In this document: piece by piece, positions 17,181-28,700 of the stretch
Position numbering within the stretch: position 1 is the stretch's first letter
Layout: each line of letters starts with the position of its first letter
From: Reclinomonas americana ATCC 50394
Lineage: Eukaryota > Jakobida > Jakobea > Jakobida
Direction of reading: 5' to 3'
DNA length: 33,126 nt
Assembly (NCBI GenBank): GCA_048213135.1
Contig: PS015191.1
Coordinates: 89,920-123,045, forward strand
Translations under genes and position numbers: made by a program
Notes under the pieces: generated by a model
The model's database searches: none
Told to the model about the DNA's origin: nothing
What the model saw: the letters and a program-made list of their open reading frames with translations, nothing else

Positions 17181-20100
17181 TCACAAAAAAAGGGCTATAA
17201 CAACAGCAGAAACAAGGCTAGAGATTAAGATGGTGCGGAGGGCGGCGGCAGGAAATCCGCCGACCGCCGCTTGATTAGTTGTGGCACTGATGCGCGTCGA
17301 GGCACTTGGCGGCTGTGTGAACCATTTTTGCAATGTCAGCAAGAATTCACGCAACTTCATCAACCACACAACGGCACGCAACAGACGAGCCGTAGCCATT
17401 GATGGCGCGCACAGTGACCGAGTATGAAACATTCTGCAGTGCAGTCAGTTGGCGAACCCAAGCAGGCAGAGAAGAGAGAGAGAGAATGGTTGGACATACC
17501 GGCTGGAGAGCAGACAAGGTGGCGACGAAACCGTCACCAGTGGTGATACCGTCGTCGGGGCGGACATAGGCCTGCACCGATGGCCAGTTGCCGTCTGGCA
17601 CCGCGACGACTAGGTATTGCAACAGCACACCACGGCCGATGCTGGCCGGATTCGACCACGTGAGCCGCACTGCAGTGCGACTGAGTGCTGACAACACTGT
17701 GACGGCCTGCGGAGCAGATGGAACGGGATCTACGGCGAAAAAAGTCAGGCACTCAAATCGAGGCGAAAGCACAGCATGTAAAAATTGGTTGTTGACGTAC
17801 CTCGCGTGCGCTGAGTGACAATTGGAATCGACAGAGGCCCGTGTGCTCCCGCAGCGTTGCGAGCCACCACGTACACCGTGTACGCAGCAGTTGGAACGAG
17901 TGATTCGACGAATGCACACAAACTGTCGCCGACATCAATACTCTTCATCTCCATGCCGTCGTCAAACAGCTCGTCACTGCACGTCGACAAGTGAGAGACG
18001 AACACACAGCAGTGCGACTCGTGCGGATTCGTTTGTCACCTGTCGGGAAGCGTACGCTGAACCACTCGATAGTAGATGACCACATATGCAGCAGCATTGA
18101 CCGCCGGCAACCACGTCACACGAATCGTCTGCATACCTCGGATGTGAGCACTTGGAAAAACACACAAGCAATGCCACGGTACGCAACGTCATATGTCGTC
18201 TCCTGCACCTGGAGTGATTCAACGGCCTCAGGAGTGTCTGCATGCAGTCGAACACGTCAGCCACCACCTCCCATCGGGTGCGAGCAACTTGTCTCTCACT
18301 CTTCTGGCACTCACCTGGGTCTCCTGGGGGCTCGGCCTGCGTGAACGCGGCAGGCGAGTCATCACTCTCGCCAACACTGTTGATGGCCGTCGCGCGTGCC
18401 CGATACAGCGACCCAACGGCCTTCGTCTCCAGTGTGTACGAGCGTGCCGATGATCCGAGTTTCACTGGCGCAACGGCGTCGTCACCAACAGTCTTGCACA
18501 ACTCACTGATGAGCCAGCAACTTCCACACAAAAATTGCATGCAAGCGGCACAAGTGATTCACCTCAAAGTACAGCACAAAGCCGTCGACGGGCGAGCTCC
18601 CCTGGTGACCGACTGACCAGGCGAAGTGAACGCGGGTCGTCGCACTGAATGCAGGACGCAGCAGTGGCGGCGATGGCACGCGACCGGTGCGCACCACGTT
18701 GTCGAGCCCGTTCCCTGCCGTGGCAGCGTCGACCGCAAACGAAGATGCTTGCTTCGCACCACCTGCGGCGTTTGCTGCACGCACGTCGATGCGATACTCC
18801 ATGTTTGCCGTCAAGTTTGTGAGAGTGACACTCATTCCCGTCGTCGAGACGGTGTACCCGGTCGGGTCGCTGCCGTCGAGTCGCCAACATGTGACATTGT
18901 ATGAGAGAATGGAGCCGGCGCCGCCCGTCTCCACAGGCTCATCCCACTGCAGTGCAATCTGTGACGGCAGCATATAAGACTCGGCTCACTGTACATGGTC
19001 ATTGTCGACGCAAGTCACCTGATCGGTTCGTTTGCGCGACAACACAGAGACCACCGAGTCGATGGATCCAGGCACTGAGGTTGTGCAAGATCAGGCGCAG
19101 CAAGTATGAATGGAGAACACGAAGCAGACTCACCGGCCGCTCCTGTGGAGGTGGTAACAGTGACATTGTTTGATGGCGTCGTTCCGATAAACCCATTGAA
19201 TGCGACAATGTAGAACAGACTGCCCCCGATGAATGGCAACCCGTGTCAGACTCATCAACTCTCCCCCTCTCTCTGTACACCACAACCGCAACTATGTTGT
19301 GCCGGCGGCCAGATTGTTGATTGTCCCTGTTCGCACTGCAGCGAACGATTTCGTCATGCACGGGAAGCTGCGCTTGCCATAAAAACCAGTCACTGTGGAG
19401 TTACCGGCGACGGTACCATTGACGGCATGCTATTCACCACCCACACGCACACACACAGTGCTGTCAGCGACCGATGTCAAAATGACACGCTGCGGAACAG
19501 ACCGACGCACATAATACACAATGTATTGCAAATCATCGTCGTCGAGACTCGCTTGTGTGCCGATTGAGGAATCGGTCGGAGAGGTCCACGCAAGGCGCAC
19601 AAAGCCGAATCCATGTCCCGTGACAGACAGTTCGGGCACAGGATACGGGGCTGCAAGGGTGCGTGAGAACAGTATGCCGTGGACACAAAAAGCTGCACCC
19701 CTAAGAGCATGGCACACACCAACAATGGGGTTGGCGGCGTGCGTGACACCAACAGATGCCGTGCCGACACTGGAACCAGCAACGGCCTGTATGCGGTGCT
19801 CGTATGCGAGTCCAGGAGCTGCGTGCGTCGAGACTCTTAGCCACTGAAGTGAAACGCACAGAAAAGATACACAAGTGCAGCGCACCAGTTGGGACGACGG
19901 CAGTGGTTTGCGTGCTGGGCACGACAGTGTGCCGCATGCAACTGTTCCTGTAGACCTGCACAACCTACAGAGGAGAAACAGACAATCAAAAACACAAGGC
20001 AGACATTACGCGCTGGTGACAAGTCTGCATACCCTGTAGGCGGTAATGGGACGGCCACCGCGCACGACTGGCGGAGACCATCGAAGGCCAACCGTAGCAT

Positions 20101-23100
20101 CAGAGAGGAAAGTGACCTCGAGATGTGTCGGTGCACTTGGCAACGTGGCTGTGCTTGCAGTTGCGTGAGAAGGTGCATCAGAAAAGCGAGAGGCAACACA
20201 CGCGCACAATTGGAGGGCACGGTGACCGTGATCGGCAGAGTGGCCTCGGAGGAGCCGAGTGAGTTGGTGGCACGGAGCTAGAGCGAGCAAGCATGTGAGA
20301 TATCAGACCGCAGAACGGCGCGGAAACAGGTGTGCCCACAGACGAACCAGGTAAATGTAAGTGGTGTCGCCCTGCACACTGGTGTCCGTCGCCGTGAGAC
20401 TGTCGACACCGACTGTGACCACCGACTTGAAGGCGACGCGGACAGTCGACCGCTCCAGCTGCCCCACCAATTCACGGTCAGTGTAGACTGCACGCAACAA
20501 CACACGAGAGGGGGGACGAAACAGTGTACGCGGCATTGGTAAGAAGTGGAGTGGAGCCAAAGTGTGGATTCTGCATCCATGTGAACGTGACACCATCGGC
20601 AGCCACTTTGGTGACGGTGAATAATATGGGTGGTCCGGGCAATCGCTGCTCGGCGTCGTCTGTTGTCACCTCCACCGCCTGGCGAGCACATTAAGAGAAA
20701 TCAACATCGAGAGAAGCAGAGCGCGTGTGCGGTGCAAGACTCACATTGGACAACTTGACAAAGGCGGCCGTATCGGCAGTCACCGTTAGCACGGGTACAG
20801 AGAAGGCGTTGGTGCCAGCCACTCTGCGCAGACAGCATCTGATGGTCAGTGGCCGCACAATAAGAAGACTATGGACCGACTAATGCAACTGTAGCAGGTA
20901 TGTGGTGGCAGGTTCCAGGCCCTGCACGTCGGCCACCCAACTCACTTGCGCGGCCACACTCGCCTGCGTGGCCGGCACCAGTGCAAATGATGCACTCTGC
21001 AACGTCACTTGCGGTGCAGTGGAATCCGCTAAGGTGGCGTACACGCGAAACGGCGTGTTGGCCAGCAGTTCGCCGCCGCCCAGCGACTGCGGCGCTGTGA
21101 TCTCGAGTCGCACCGACTCGGACGCCACGCGGGACACGGCGTTCACGATTGGTGCCTCCGGAATGGAACCGACACGCATCGTTGTCTGCAACAGCGAGAT
21201 GCTGATGGGTCCCACGGCGACGTTGTTGCTCAGCGCCACCGTGCAGCGGTACAGTGAATTGGGATGTAGGGCACTGCCGCCCGGCACACGCAGTCCGATC
21301 ACTGCCACTTGCGCGCCTGACACGTACTGGACCGCTGTGTATGAATGTGCTCAGTAAACAGTCGCACTCTTGCGTGCAAGCACATTATCGAAGTGGCGCA
21401 CCACTTGTGTTGAATTCGCTGTATTCCTCGCGATACTGACCAAGCGACGCCAGCACATAGTCGTTGCTGTAGAAGTTCAGATACGTTCAGATACACTCAC
21501 TGCAAGAGAAACCATGCGAGTTGCACGCGATAACAACGCACCCCGACTCGACACCAGCGATCCGCACAACTGCTCCCGACAACGCTAGAATCCCGAGCGA
21601 CAGCGGTTCAGTCCACCGCAGCACAAAAGAGACTGATGTTACCGCGGCAATCTACACACAGGCTCACGTGAGACTCGAGCAAGTCTGACGGAAAACAAAA
21701 GGCGAAATGACATCGTGTACAGACTGTTGGGGAAACAACTTTGCCAGGCGCAGAACCGGCCGCCGACAGCGACACAGTGAGCACGTTGCTGTACACTGTT
21801 GTTGCGACGTTCGACGTGGTGTTGACACGCATCTGCATGCGCCTGTGAGCAAGTGATTTGCCAACAATTCCTCTGTAAACAGAGTGGACGCACCCGTACT
21901 TGAGCCACCCGACCAACCAGACTGTCGACTCTGATCATGTTGTACCGCTGCGTCGATGAGACCGGCGCGAAACCTACGTACGACGCAGCGGTCCACGTGG
22001 CCGAGTCCACACGAACTTCAATAGTGTACGGATTGTTCGCCAGCAACGGCTCGACAATCTGCACTGGTGCCTCCCACCCAAAGGCGAACGATGAAACAGT
22101 GACCTTGCGGACCAAAGAATCGAGAGTAGGCGCGCTCAATGATGGCCCCGACGCGGCAGTTGTCGACACAGCAAATGATACGACGCTCTGACCTCGACCG
22201 GCCGCGTTTCGTGCAGCAATCTGCTCGTGACTCATGGTCAAACAAAAGGAGTGCCAACACAAACAAGCGTGCGCACGCACCGCCACCGTGTACTTGGTTT
22301 GTGGAAGAATCGGGTTGGCGACAGTGGAGGCGAAATCCAAGCGAACAAACGAGCCGTCAACCTCCGTACTCAATCCCGCCGAGTTGCCGACGAAATCCAC
22401 CTGCGGACCGCCAGATTTCAACAAACAGGCCCAGTAGCGTGCGTCAGCACCATCCGCAGTCCCCACAGGCGCAGCACCCATGTTCAGAGGAGGCCTCACG
22501 AAAATCTGTCGGACTTGTCGGTTGTCACTGAAACACACACACACACACGTGTGGACAATCGGCGCACCGAAAAGGACGAGCCGGTGATAAAGTACGCTGC
22601 CGCTGCGGTGGGTGCTTCGGGCCGACCTACTCGCAGTGCTCATCAGCGCCACGTATGACTTTTATGTGTGAATTACAGGCACACTGACTCGGAACGTAAC
22701 TGGCAGCCGTAACCCACGACACGACCGACGTACGTGGCCCAACAATGCTGGAATCCATAGTGCGCACATACGCCTGCATCGCCAGCTATGAGACTCCTCC
22801 ATACAGACAGTGGCTGCACGCATCAGGAGACAGCACTCACTTGCATCTCGTACGTGCCACCCGGCAGCAACTGACCCAGTGTACACGAGTATTGCTGACC
22901 GACAAAGACATGAGATCCGGTGAGCGACGTGCACGACACCACAGAGAATGACGAGCCGCTGCCTCCGCTGCTCGTGCGTCGAAGTTCAACAACGTAGGGA
23001 TCCGATGGCAGACTAGTGCCTGCAACGCGTGCACCCGGCGAGTTGGAGAATATCGTGCCGGCCAAGTAGTCATCGCTGATGCTTTGTACCACTGCGCGCG

Positions 23101-25670
23101 ACGGTCAGCAACGAATGTGAACTTGTGACTCACACGCACACACAGAAGGAACTCACCGGTTGCACCCGTATCGGTAATATCAACGATACTGACGGCACCG
23201 AGAGCAGCCGGTGCGGTGCTTGGTGAGTTTGCAAATGCGAACGAATCGGAAATGACTCGGCGTGAGCTCGGCAGTCCACCTCGGCCATTGTCAACAATCA
23301 CCTAGCTCACGGCCATCAGTCCATCCCACACGAACAAGAAGTCACCAATAAAACAACGCACTTGAAACTGCGTCTGTGTAATCACGTTGCTGGTCTGCAG
23401 CACGACAATGAACGAACTCGCCGTCTTGACACTGGTGGGTTGCGCACCGCCGGCCACACCAAGAACTGCCATCGATCAATGGCCGTGAGATGCGAGATGG
23501 CGCAAAAGTGCAAGAGTGCGATGCAACTCACCCGGGTACGCCACTGCCGTCGACGGCAACGCATTCTCCACCGAACAGCCGCCGGAGCAGTCAGTGAAAG
23601 CATAGTCGAGAGACAGCGTGGATGCGACTGGCTGTCCAACATTGACTGGGCGTGCTACACAGAGAGCCACCCAATCGTAGCCGATCTAAAGAATAACATC
23701 GTGAGCGATTACAACTCCCAGCAAACAGCCATCCCATGCAGCGCACACGCACGCACCGCCATGGAGCGAGTACTCGATGCGCCTGAGCGGCTGCAGAGAA
23801 CGGGCGGATTGCTCTGCGCTCCTGCTGCGATGAAGGGAACCGCAACTGTGGCCGTCGGTCCTGCTCCATGGTCATTGACAGCGGTGACCTGCGCGTGCGA
23901 TGGGATGAGTGCGTGGCCTGCGCGGATGCAAGTGTTGTCGCAGCCTCACAAACCTGCACCGTGACCGCTTGCGTGCAGTTTTCAATACTGGCGACAAGCA
24001 TGCGGTCAGTCATGTCGGTGCTGGTGATGGAGGCGGTGCATCCAGCCGTCAACGGCACCGCCACCATGCTGTACGTGAGATCGCCCAGCAGCCCCGTGCC
24101 GCCGACAACCAGCGGCACGACAAACGACAGCGATGCCGACACAGTGGTCGCAGTTGGCGTGCGCCACACGCGCGTCAGCGACAGGGAACGAACTGCAGAA
24201 GGAACTGCACAGCATGTCTTGTCAACACGCACGATACAGCAGCAGCAGCAGTAGCTCGACGCAAACCAGCGGCTGTGGCTGTGGTGGTAAACGAGTATGC
24301 CGCCACCGTCGCAGTATCCTGTGTCACGCCAACACCGAGAGCATTGACGGCAGCCACACGGACTCGGTATGTCATCAGTGGCATCAGTCTGCCGACGACA
24401 ATCTGTTCCAATGCCCCAGCGAGCGTGCGTGAGACACACGGTGAAACCATCAGCTGTGGAGGAACCATCGAGCCCACCTGCGCGCCCGTAACACGACCGT
24501 TTGCGGTGAGCAACCGAACTGTGCCGCTGGCCGGCGTCCACGTGGTGGCGCTCAACTCTGCCACCTGCACGCAACAAGCTCAGCGCGCAGCCACTTCCGA
24601 TGTATTCTCTTGCGCACACGCTCGCTGTCTCACCTCCACATGAAAACCCGTAATCGTGCTCCCAATGGTGACCGGAACCGACCAGCTCAGCAGCGCTCCA
24701 TTGGCGGCCACGGCCTCCGCGGCCAGCACCGACGGCACAGAACCCGGTGTCTGTTTCCCACTCATGGTGTGGAACGACAGCGGCTGCACCGACCACGTAC
24801 CGAATCCCACACTATTGATTGCACGCACACGCGCCAAGTAGGCCGCGTCGGGTGTGAGGTCATCCAACGACGCCACCTGTCGCTTCTCACAATCTGCATT
24901 GAATGTGTTGGTCGACGCCACCGGCGGCGCCTGCCATGAGCTGCCCGTCACATCGCTGCGCTTGACCTGCACCTGATAGTACGGCGCCACCAGCGTCGTC
25001 ATGCCCCACAGCAGGGGAGCATTGAACGAAATCACCGCACCCGTGCTGGTGAGCCGATCCACGAGTAGAATCGACGGCGCCGCCGGTGTGCCCGAGATCG
25101 GCATGGTAAACGGAAGGGCAGTCGACGGCGTGCCACGACCATACGCGTTCACTGCGTACACCTGCTGATGGCGTGAGTCCCACGTGCGACGGGGAATGAG
25201 AGAAGAAGACGCACCACAGCAGAGTACGAGGCACCCTGCACGATGCGATGCTCGAACTCGGTAAGCACCGCCGATCGCGCCTCGCTTCCATCGACCGTCA
25301 CTGTTACATCCACCGGCACCGCGTCGCTCACCACCACGGCCTCGGCGGAGGTTCCGGCGGTGCGCACAGACGACACCACCACCTCGTATCCAGTCACCGC
25401 CGCATTGCCCCAGTTGAAGGGCCCATCGTCCCACGCCACCGTCACACTCGCTCCTTCATCGCTCTGCCCCACAGCCTTGATCTGCGCCGCCGTGTGAACG
25501 TCGATGAAGACACAGAGAGTGAGAGAGAAAGAGACAGAGGACGCAACGATGGCCACCCCGCGCGGTGCACCGGGTGAGCCAAGCACCGGTGAGTCAGCAC
25601 GGACCAGAAGCAGTGGAACAAAGAAGAAGAGGAGGAGGAGGAAGAAGAGAAGGCATTCTTGCCGCCGCAT
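17181..25670 (-). CDS. Giant FN3-repeat surface protein, signal peptide and GPI-type tail
   Basis: Start ATG 25670. Exon 1 (25670-25548) encodes MRRQECLLFFLLLLFFFVPL, a strong signal peptide ending near VRA. The rest is a chain of about 15 fibronectin type III-like modules, each with the Pro start, core Trp and a Tyr/Asn C-strand, for example APTHLEVTF...VGLRWSPP, PQAVTVLSALSRTAVRLTWS, VSYSVTVRAINGYGSS. Introns fall inside most modules; splicing 19292-19220 (GTTGCGG donor) joins NNLAAGTT to YLFYIVAFNGFIG, a textbook FN3 end. The last intron (17382-17313) skips an early stop and gives a Ser/Thr linker and a hydrophobic end (ILISSLVSAVVIALFL) with no cytoplasmic tail, as in GPI-anchored proteins. 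Role inferred: cell-surface adhesion or recognition. Many exon borders were not resolved; the junction near 24292 does not fit phase with the donors I tried. Confidence 0.85.
17313..17382 (-). other. Last intron of the FN3 gene, hides the membrane tail
   Basis: 70 nt on the minus strand, GTTGCGTG to TTCACACAG, phase 0. Without splicing the protein ends at 17347 with a Cys-rich tail (VACRCVVDEVA). With splicing the FN3 module closes normally (GYGSS-PPSAS) and continues into the hydrophobic C-terminus encoded by 17312-17181. Confidence 0.75.
22533..22548. repeat. (AC)n microsatellite in an FN3-gene intron
   Basis: Pure AC repeat on the plus strand, reading as GT repeat on the coding strand near an intron donor. 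Confidence 0.85.
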
Positions 25671-25713
25671 CCACAGTTATCAAGCTTGCAGGACAACACA
25701 CCAACTCAATCAA
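25671..25713. promoter_or_regulatory. 43-bp divergent intergenic region
   Basis: Only 43 bp separate the start codons of the FN3 surface protein (-) and HisRS (+). It contains a HindIII-type AAGCTT and a CA-rich CAACACACCAACTCAATCAA run up to the HisRS ATG. No TATA box. Each promoter must overlap the other gene's 5' leader. Confidence 0.6.
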
Positions 25714-28700
25714 ATGGCGGAGAGCGAGGTGAAGACGGTGATTATCGGCGGCGGAGTCGGCGGTGCCGGCAAGGCCGGTGTCTCCATCGATGACTTGGTG
25801 CGCGTCTGCTACTCCACCGAGGCCTGGGAGACTGCAATTCCGCACCCGATGGCTCGTGCACGAGTGGCCATTGATCGCGCCGCAGTGCTGCGCATGACCG
25901 CCATTGCCGCGTCGGCCGCAGCCGGCAGCAGTGGAGGGGAGGAACAAGCGGCTTCGGTGGCGGCGTTGGTCGAGGGCGTCTTGCAGGGTGGACTGCCAGT
26001 TGCGTGAGTCGGGGGAGATGTGAGGACATGCACACCTCCCCCCTTGGCGCACTCCCTCTTCCTCTCCCTCTCTTTCTCCCACTGCATGATCATTACCGTA
26101 CACACATGCGGCACACTTGCCCCCCAACTGTGCCTCACATTGTCGCAAGTTGCATGCTCATGTTGGATGATGATGATGACATGCAGATTGCGCCCGAGTT
26201 TGTTCGTGGTCTGCTTCTGGTGCGTGCCGCGGCAGCATCGAGCACCGCGCACTCGGGAGTCTCCAAGAGCACCATTGAATACTTGGTGGCGCTGCTCAAC
26301 AGTGACATGACGCCGGTGGTGCGTGCGACTTGTCCCTCGCTGTGCAGTTGTGTGCATCAGTCGTGTTCTCAATCTGAGCCGAATGCAGCTCTTTGTTCCG
26401 GATAGCAACGGTGCGGAGATTGACCTGCGTGCCTACTTTGCCGCATTGCTGCTTGGTCGTGGTGCGTGCCCGCCTCTCTCTTTGAGTGTGTACGCAGCAG
26501 AGCTGATGGCTGGCATGATCAGGAAACTGCATCTGCAAGGGCGCGTTTGGTGAGCTGTCTGGTGCTCTGTCGTTCTTCAAGGTGTCGCTGCCGACGCCAC
26601 CGACTGTGGCGGAGATCGATTTCCTTGCGCTGAATGCGGCTGCTACGCTGTCGATTGTGGTCGCTGCCGTGACGCAGTATCGTGCAGAGGTGTGTGTTTA
26701 TGTGCGCGTCCTGTGCTTGCCGGTGTTGTCTCATCTCGCCATTCGTGCATGCTAGTCGCTGGTGGAGACTGCTGACCTCGTGGCGAGTTTGTATTTTGAG
26801 GCACTGGGACGACCGGCTGNNNNNNNNNNNNNNNNNNNNNNNNNNNNNNNNNNNNNNNNNNNNNNNNNNNNNNNNNNNNNNNNNNNNNNNNNNNNNNNNN
26901 NNNNNNNNNNNNNNNNNNNNNNNNNNNNNNNNNNNNNNNNNNNNNNNNNNNNNNNNNNNNNNNNNNNNNNNNNNNNNNNNNNNNNNNNNNNNNNNNNNNN
27001 NNNNNNNNNNNNNNNNNNNNNNNNNNNNNNNNNNNNNNNNNNNNNNNNNNNNNNNNNNNNNNNNNNNNNNNNNNNNNNNNNNNNNNNNNNNNNNNNNNNN
27101 NNNNNNNNNNNNNNNNNNNNNNNNNNNNNNNNNNNNNNNNNNNNNNNNNNNNNNNNNNNNNNNNNNNNNNNNNNNNNNNNNNNNNNNNNNNNNNNNNNNN
27201 NNNNNNNNNNNNNNNNNNNNNNNNNNNNNNNNNNNNNNNNNNNNNNNNNNNNNNNNNNNNNNNNNNNNNNNNNNNNNNNNNNNNNNNNNNNNNNNNNNNN
27301 NNNNNNNNNNNNNNNNNNNNNNNNNNNNNNNNNNNNNNNNNNNNNNNNNNNNNNNNNNNNNNNNNNNNNNNNNNNNNNNNNNNNNNNNNNNNNNNNNNNN
27401 NNNNNNNNNNNNNNNNNNNNNNNNNNNNNNNNNNNNNNNNNNNNNNNNNNNNNNCGGCGCTCGAGCAGGCACTCTACGATGTGTCGCACCCGCACAAGGT
27501 GTGCTGCGATGATGAATCTGCTCTCTTTTCTTTCTCTATCTCTGCTCCTCTCACGCCCCACGCAGGGCATGATCCGTTCGGCAGAGGTTTTGCGTGCCGT
27601 CACAGACGGAAGCAAGTTGCTGATCAAGTCGACGACGGCCAAGTCAGGCGATGAGGCCGACGAGGCGGCTCCGCCGGCGACCGGTGGTGAGAGTGCTGCT
27701 GCGGGTGGCGATGACAAGGGTCGACGAAAGAAGGGTGGAGCGGCGGCGCCTGCCGGAGGAAAGAAGGGAGCAGCGGCTGGCAGTGGCAGTGGCGCTGAGT
27801 CCACCGCCGAGGCCGCGGTGGCGCCCGGTGCGTGGTCATCAGTGTGTCAGGCTCACGGTGTCGCTCGTGACGCACTCTCCGTCAGTCACGGTATGTCGAT
27901 GTGTGTGCTGCGTGTGTGTCAGAGCATGCACCTTATCGCCACTGCCGTGTAGAGCGTGTTGCGGTGGAGTTGCGCAGCGTGGAGCCCGGCAGTGCTGCAG
28001 AGACAGTGTCGCGTGGCGGCGCATTCAATGGAGCCGTCGTGTCGCAAGTGGCCGCATCATTGGCCTTCACTCTGCAGTCGCTCGCGGCGGCCTCGTACGC
28101 ACGCTTCCGTGAGCTGGTGCAACAGGGGGCGGCCGAGGCGCACGCATCTGAGCTCTTTGAGGGTCGCTTGAGCGATGTCGCGGTGCGTCTCTCTCTCCAT
28201 TCCGGTGCTCATCTTTTCCTTGAAGCGACTCATGGGAACCTGTGAATGTTGTTTTGGCAGGGTTTTGTGGTGCGTTCTGCCGCCGTAGTGGAGCGCAACT
28301 TTGAGGTTGTCGGTGGTGGTGACGCGACTGAAGTTCCGCCGGCATGGCGACGTGCGCTGTTGACGTCGAGTGTGACCGATGTGTTGCTGTCGGTATGCGA
28401 AGCGCGGCCACGCTTGTCTTTTCCTCGTTTGTGTCTACGACTTACGCACTTGAATGATAGGTCCTCTCGGCCGAGGCGGCGTGCTCGGTGCACATTTTGG
28501 GTGCGATGGAGAAGACGCTGCGAGACAAGGTGTTGGCGAAACTCGGCGACAGTTGCGTGTGCTGGGACCCCGACGCGCCATTGATCCACGCTAACCGCCT
28601 GCGCGCAGAGCCGGCCCCAAAGAAGCTGCCGAGTCTCGTTCTTGGCAAGGGCACTCGCCTGTATCGCGATCTCCTGGCCGAGCGCCACACCGTGCCTGCG

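Noticed and set aside
17347-17919. FN3 protein ending at the TGA at 17347
   Set aside because: The end (VACRCVVDEVA) does not complete the module; a GTTGCG donor and CACACAG acceptor restore it and lead into a hydrophobic tail. Kept as a retained-intron variant only.
26004-26009. Consensus GTGAGT donor at the end of HisRS exon 1
   Set aside because: Using it leaves two bases and shifts the following lyase-like exon out of frame; the upstream GTTGCG site is phase 0.
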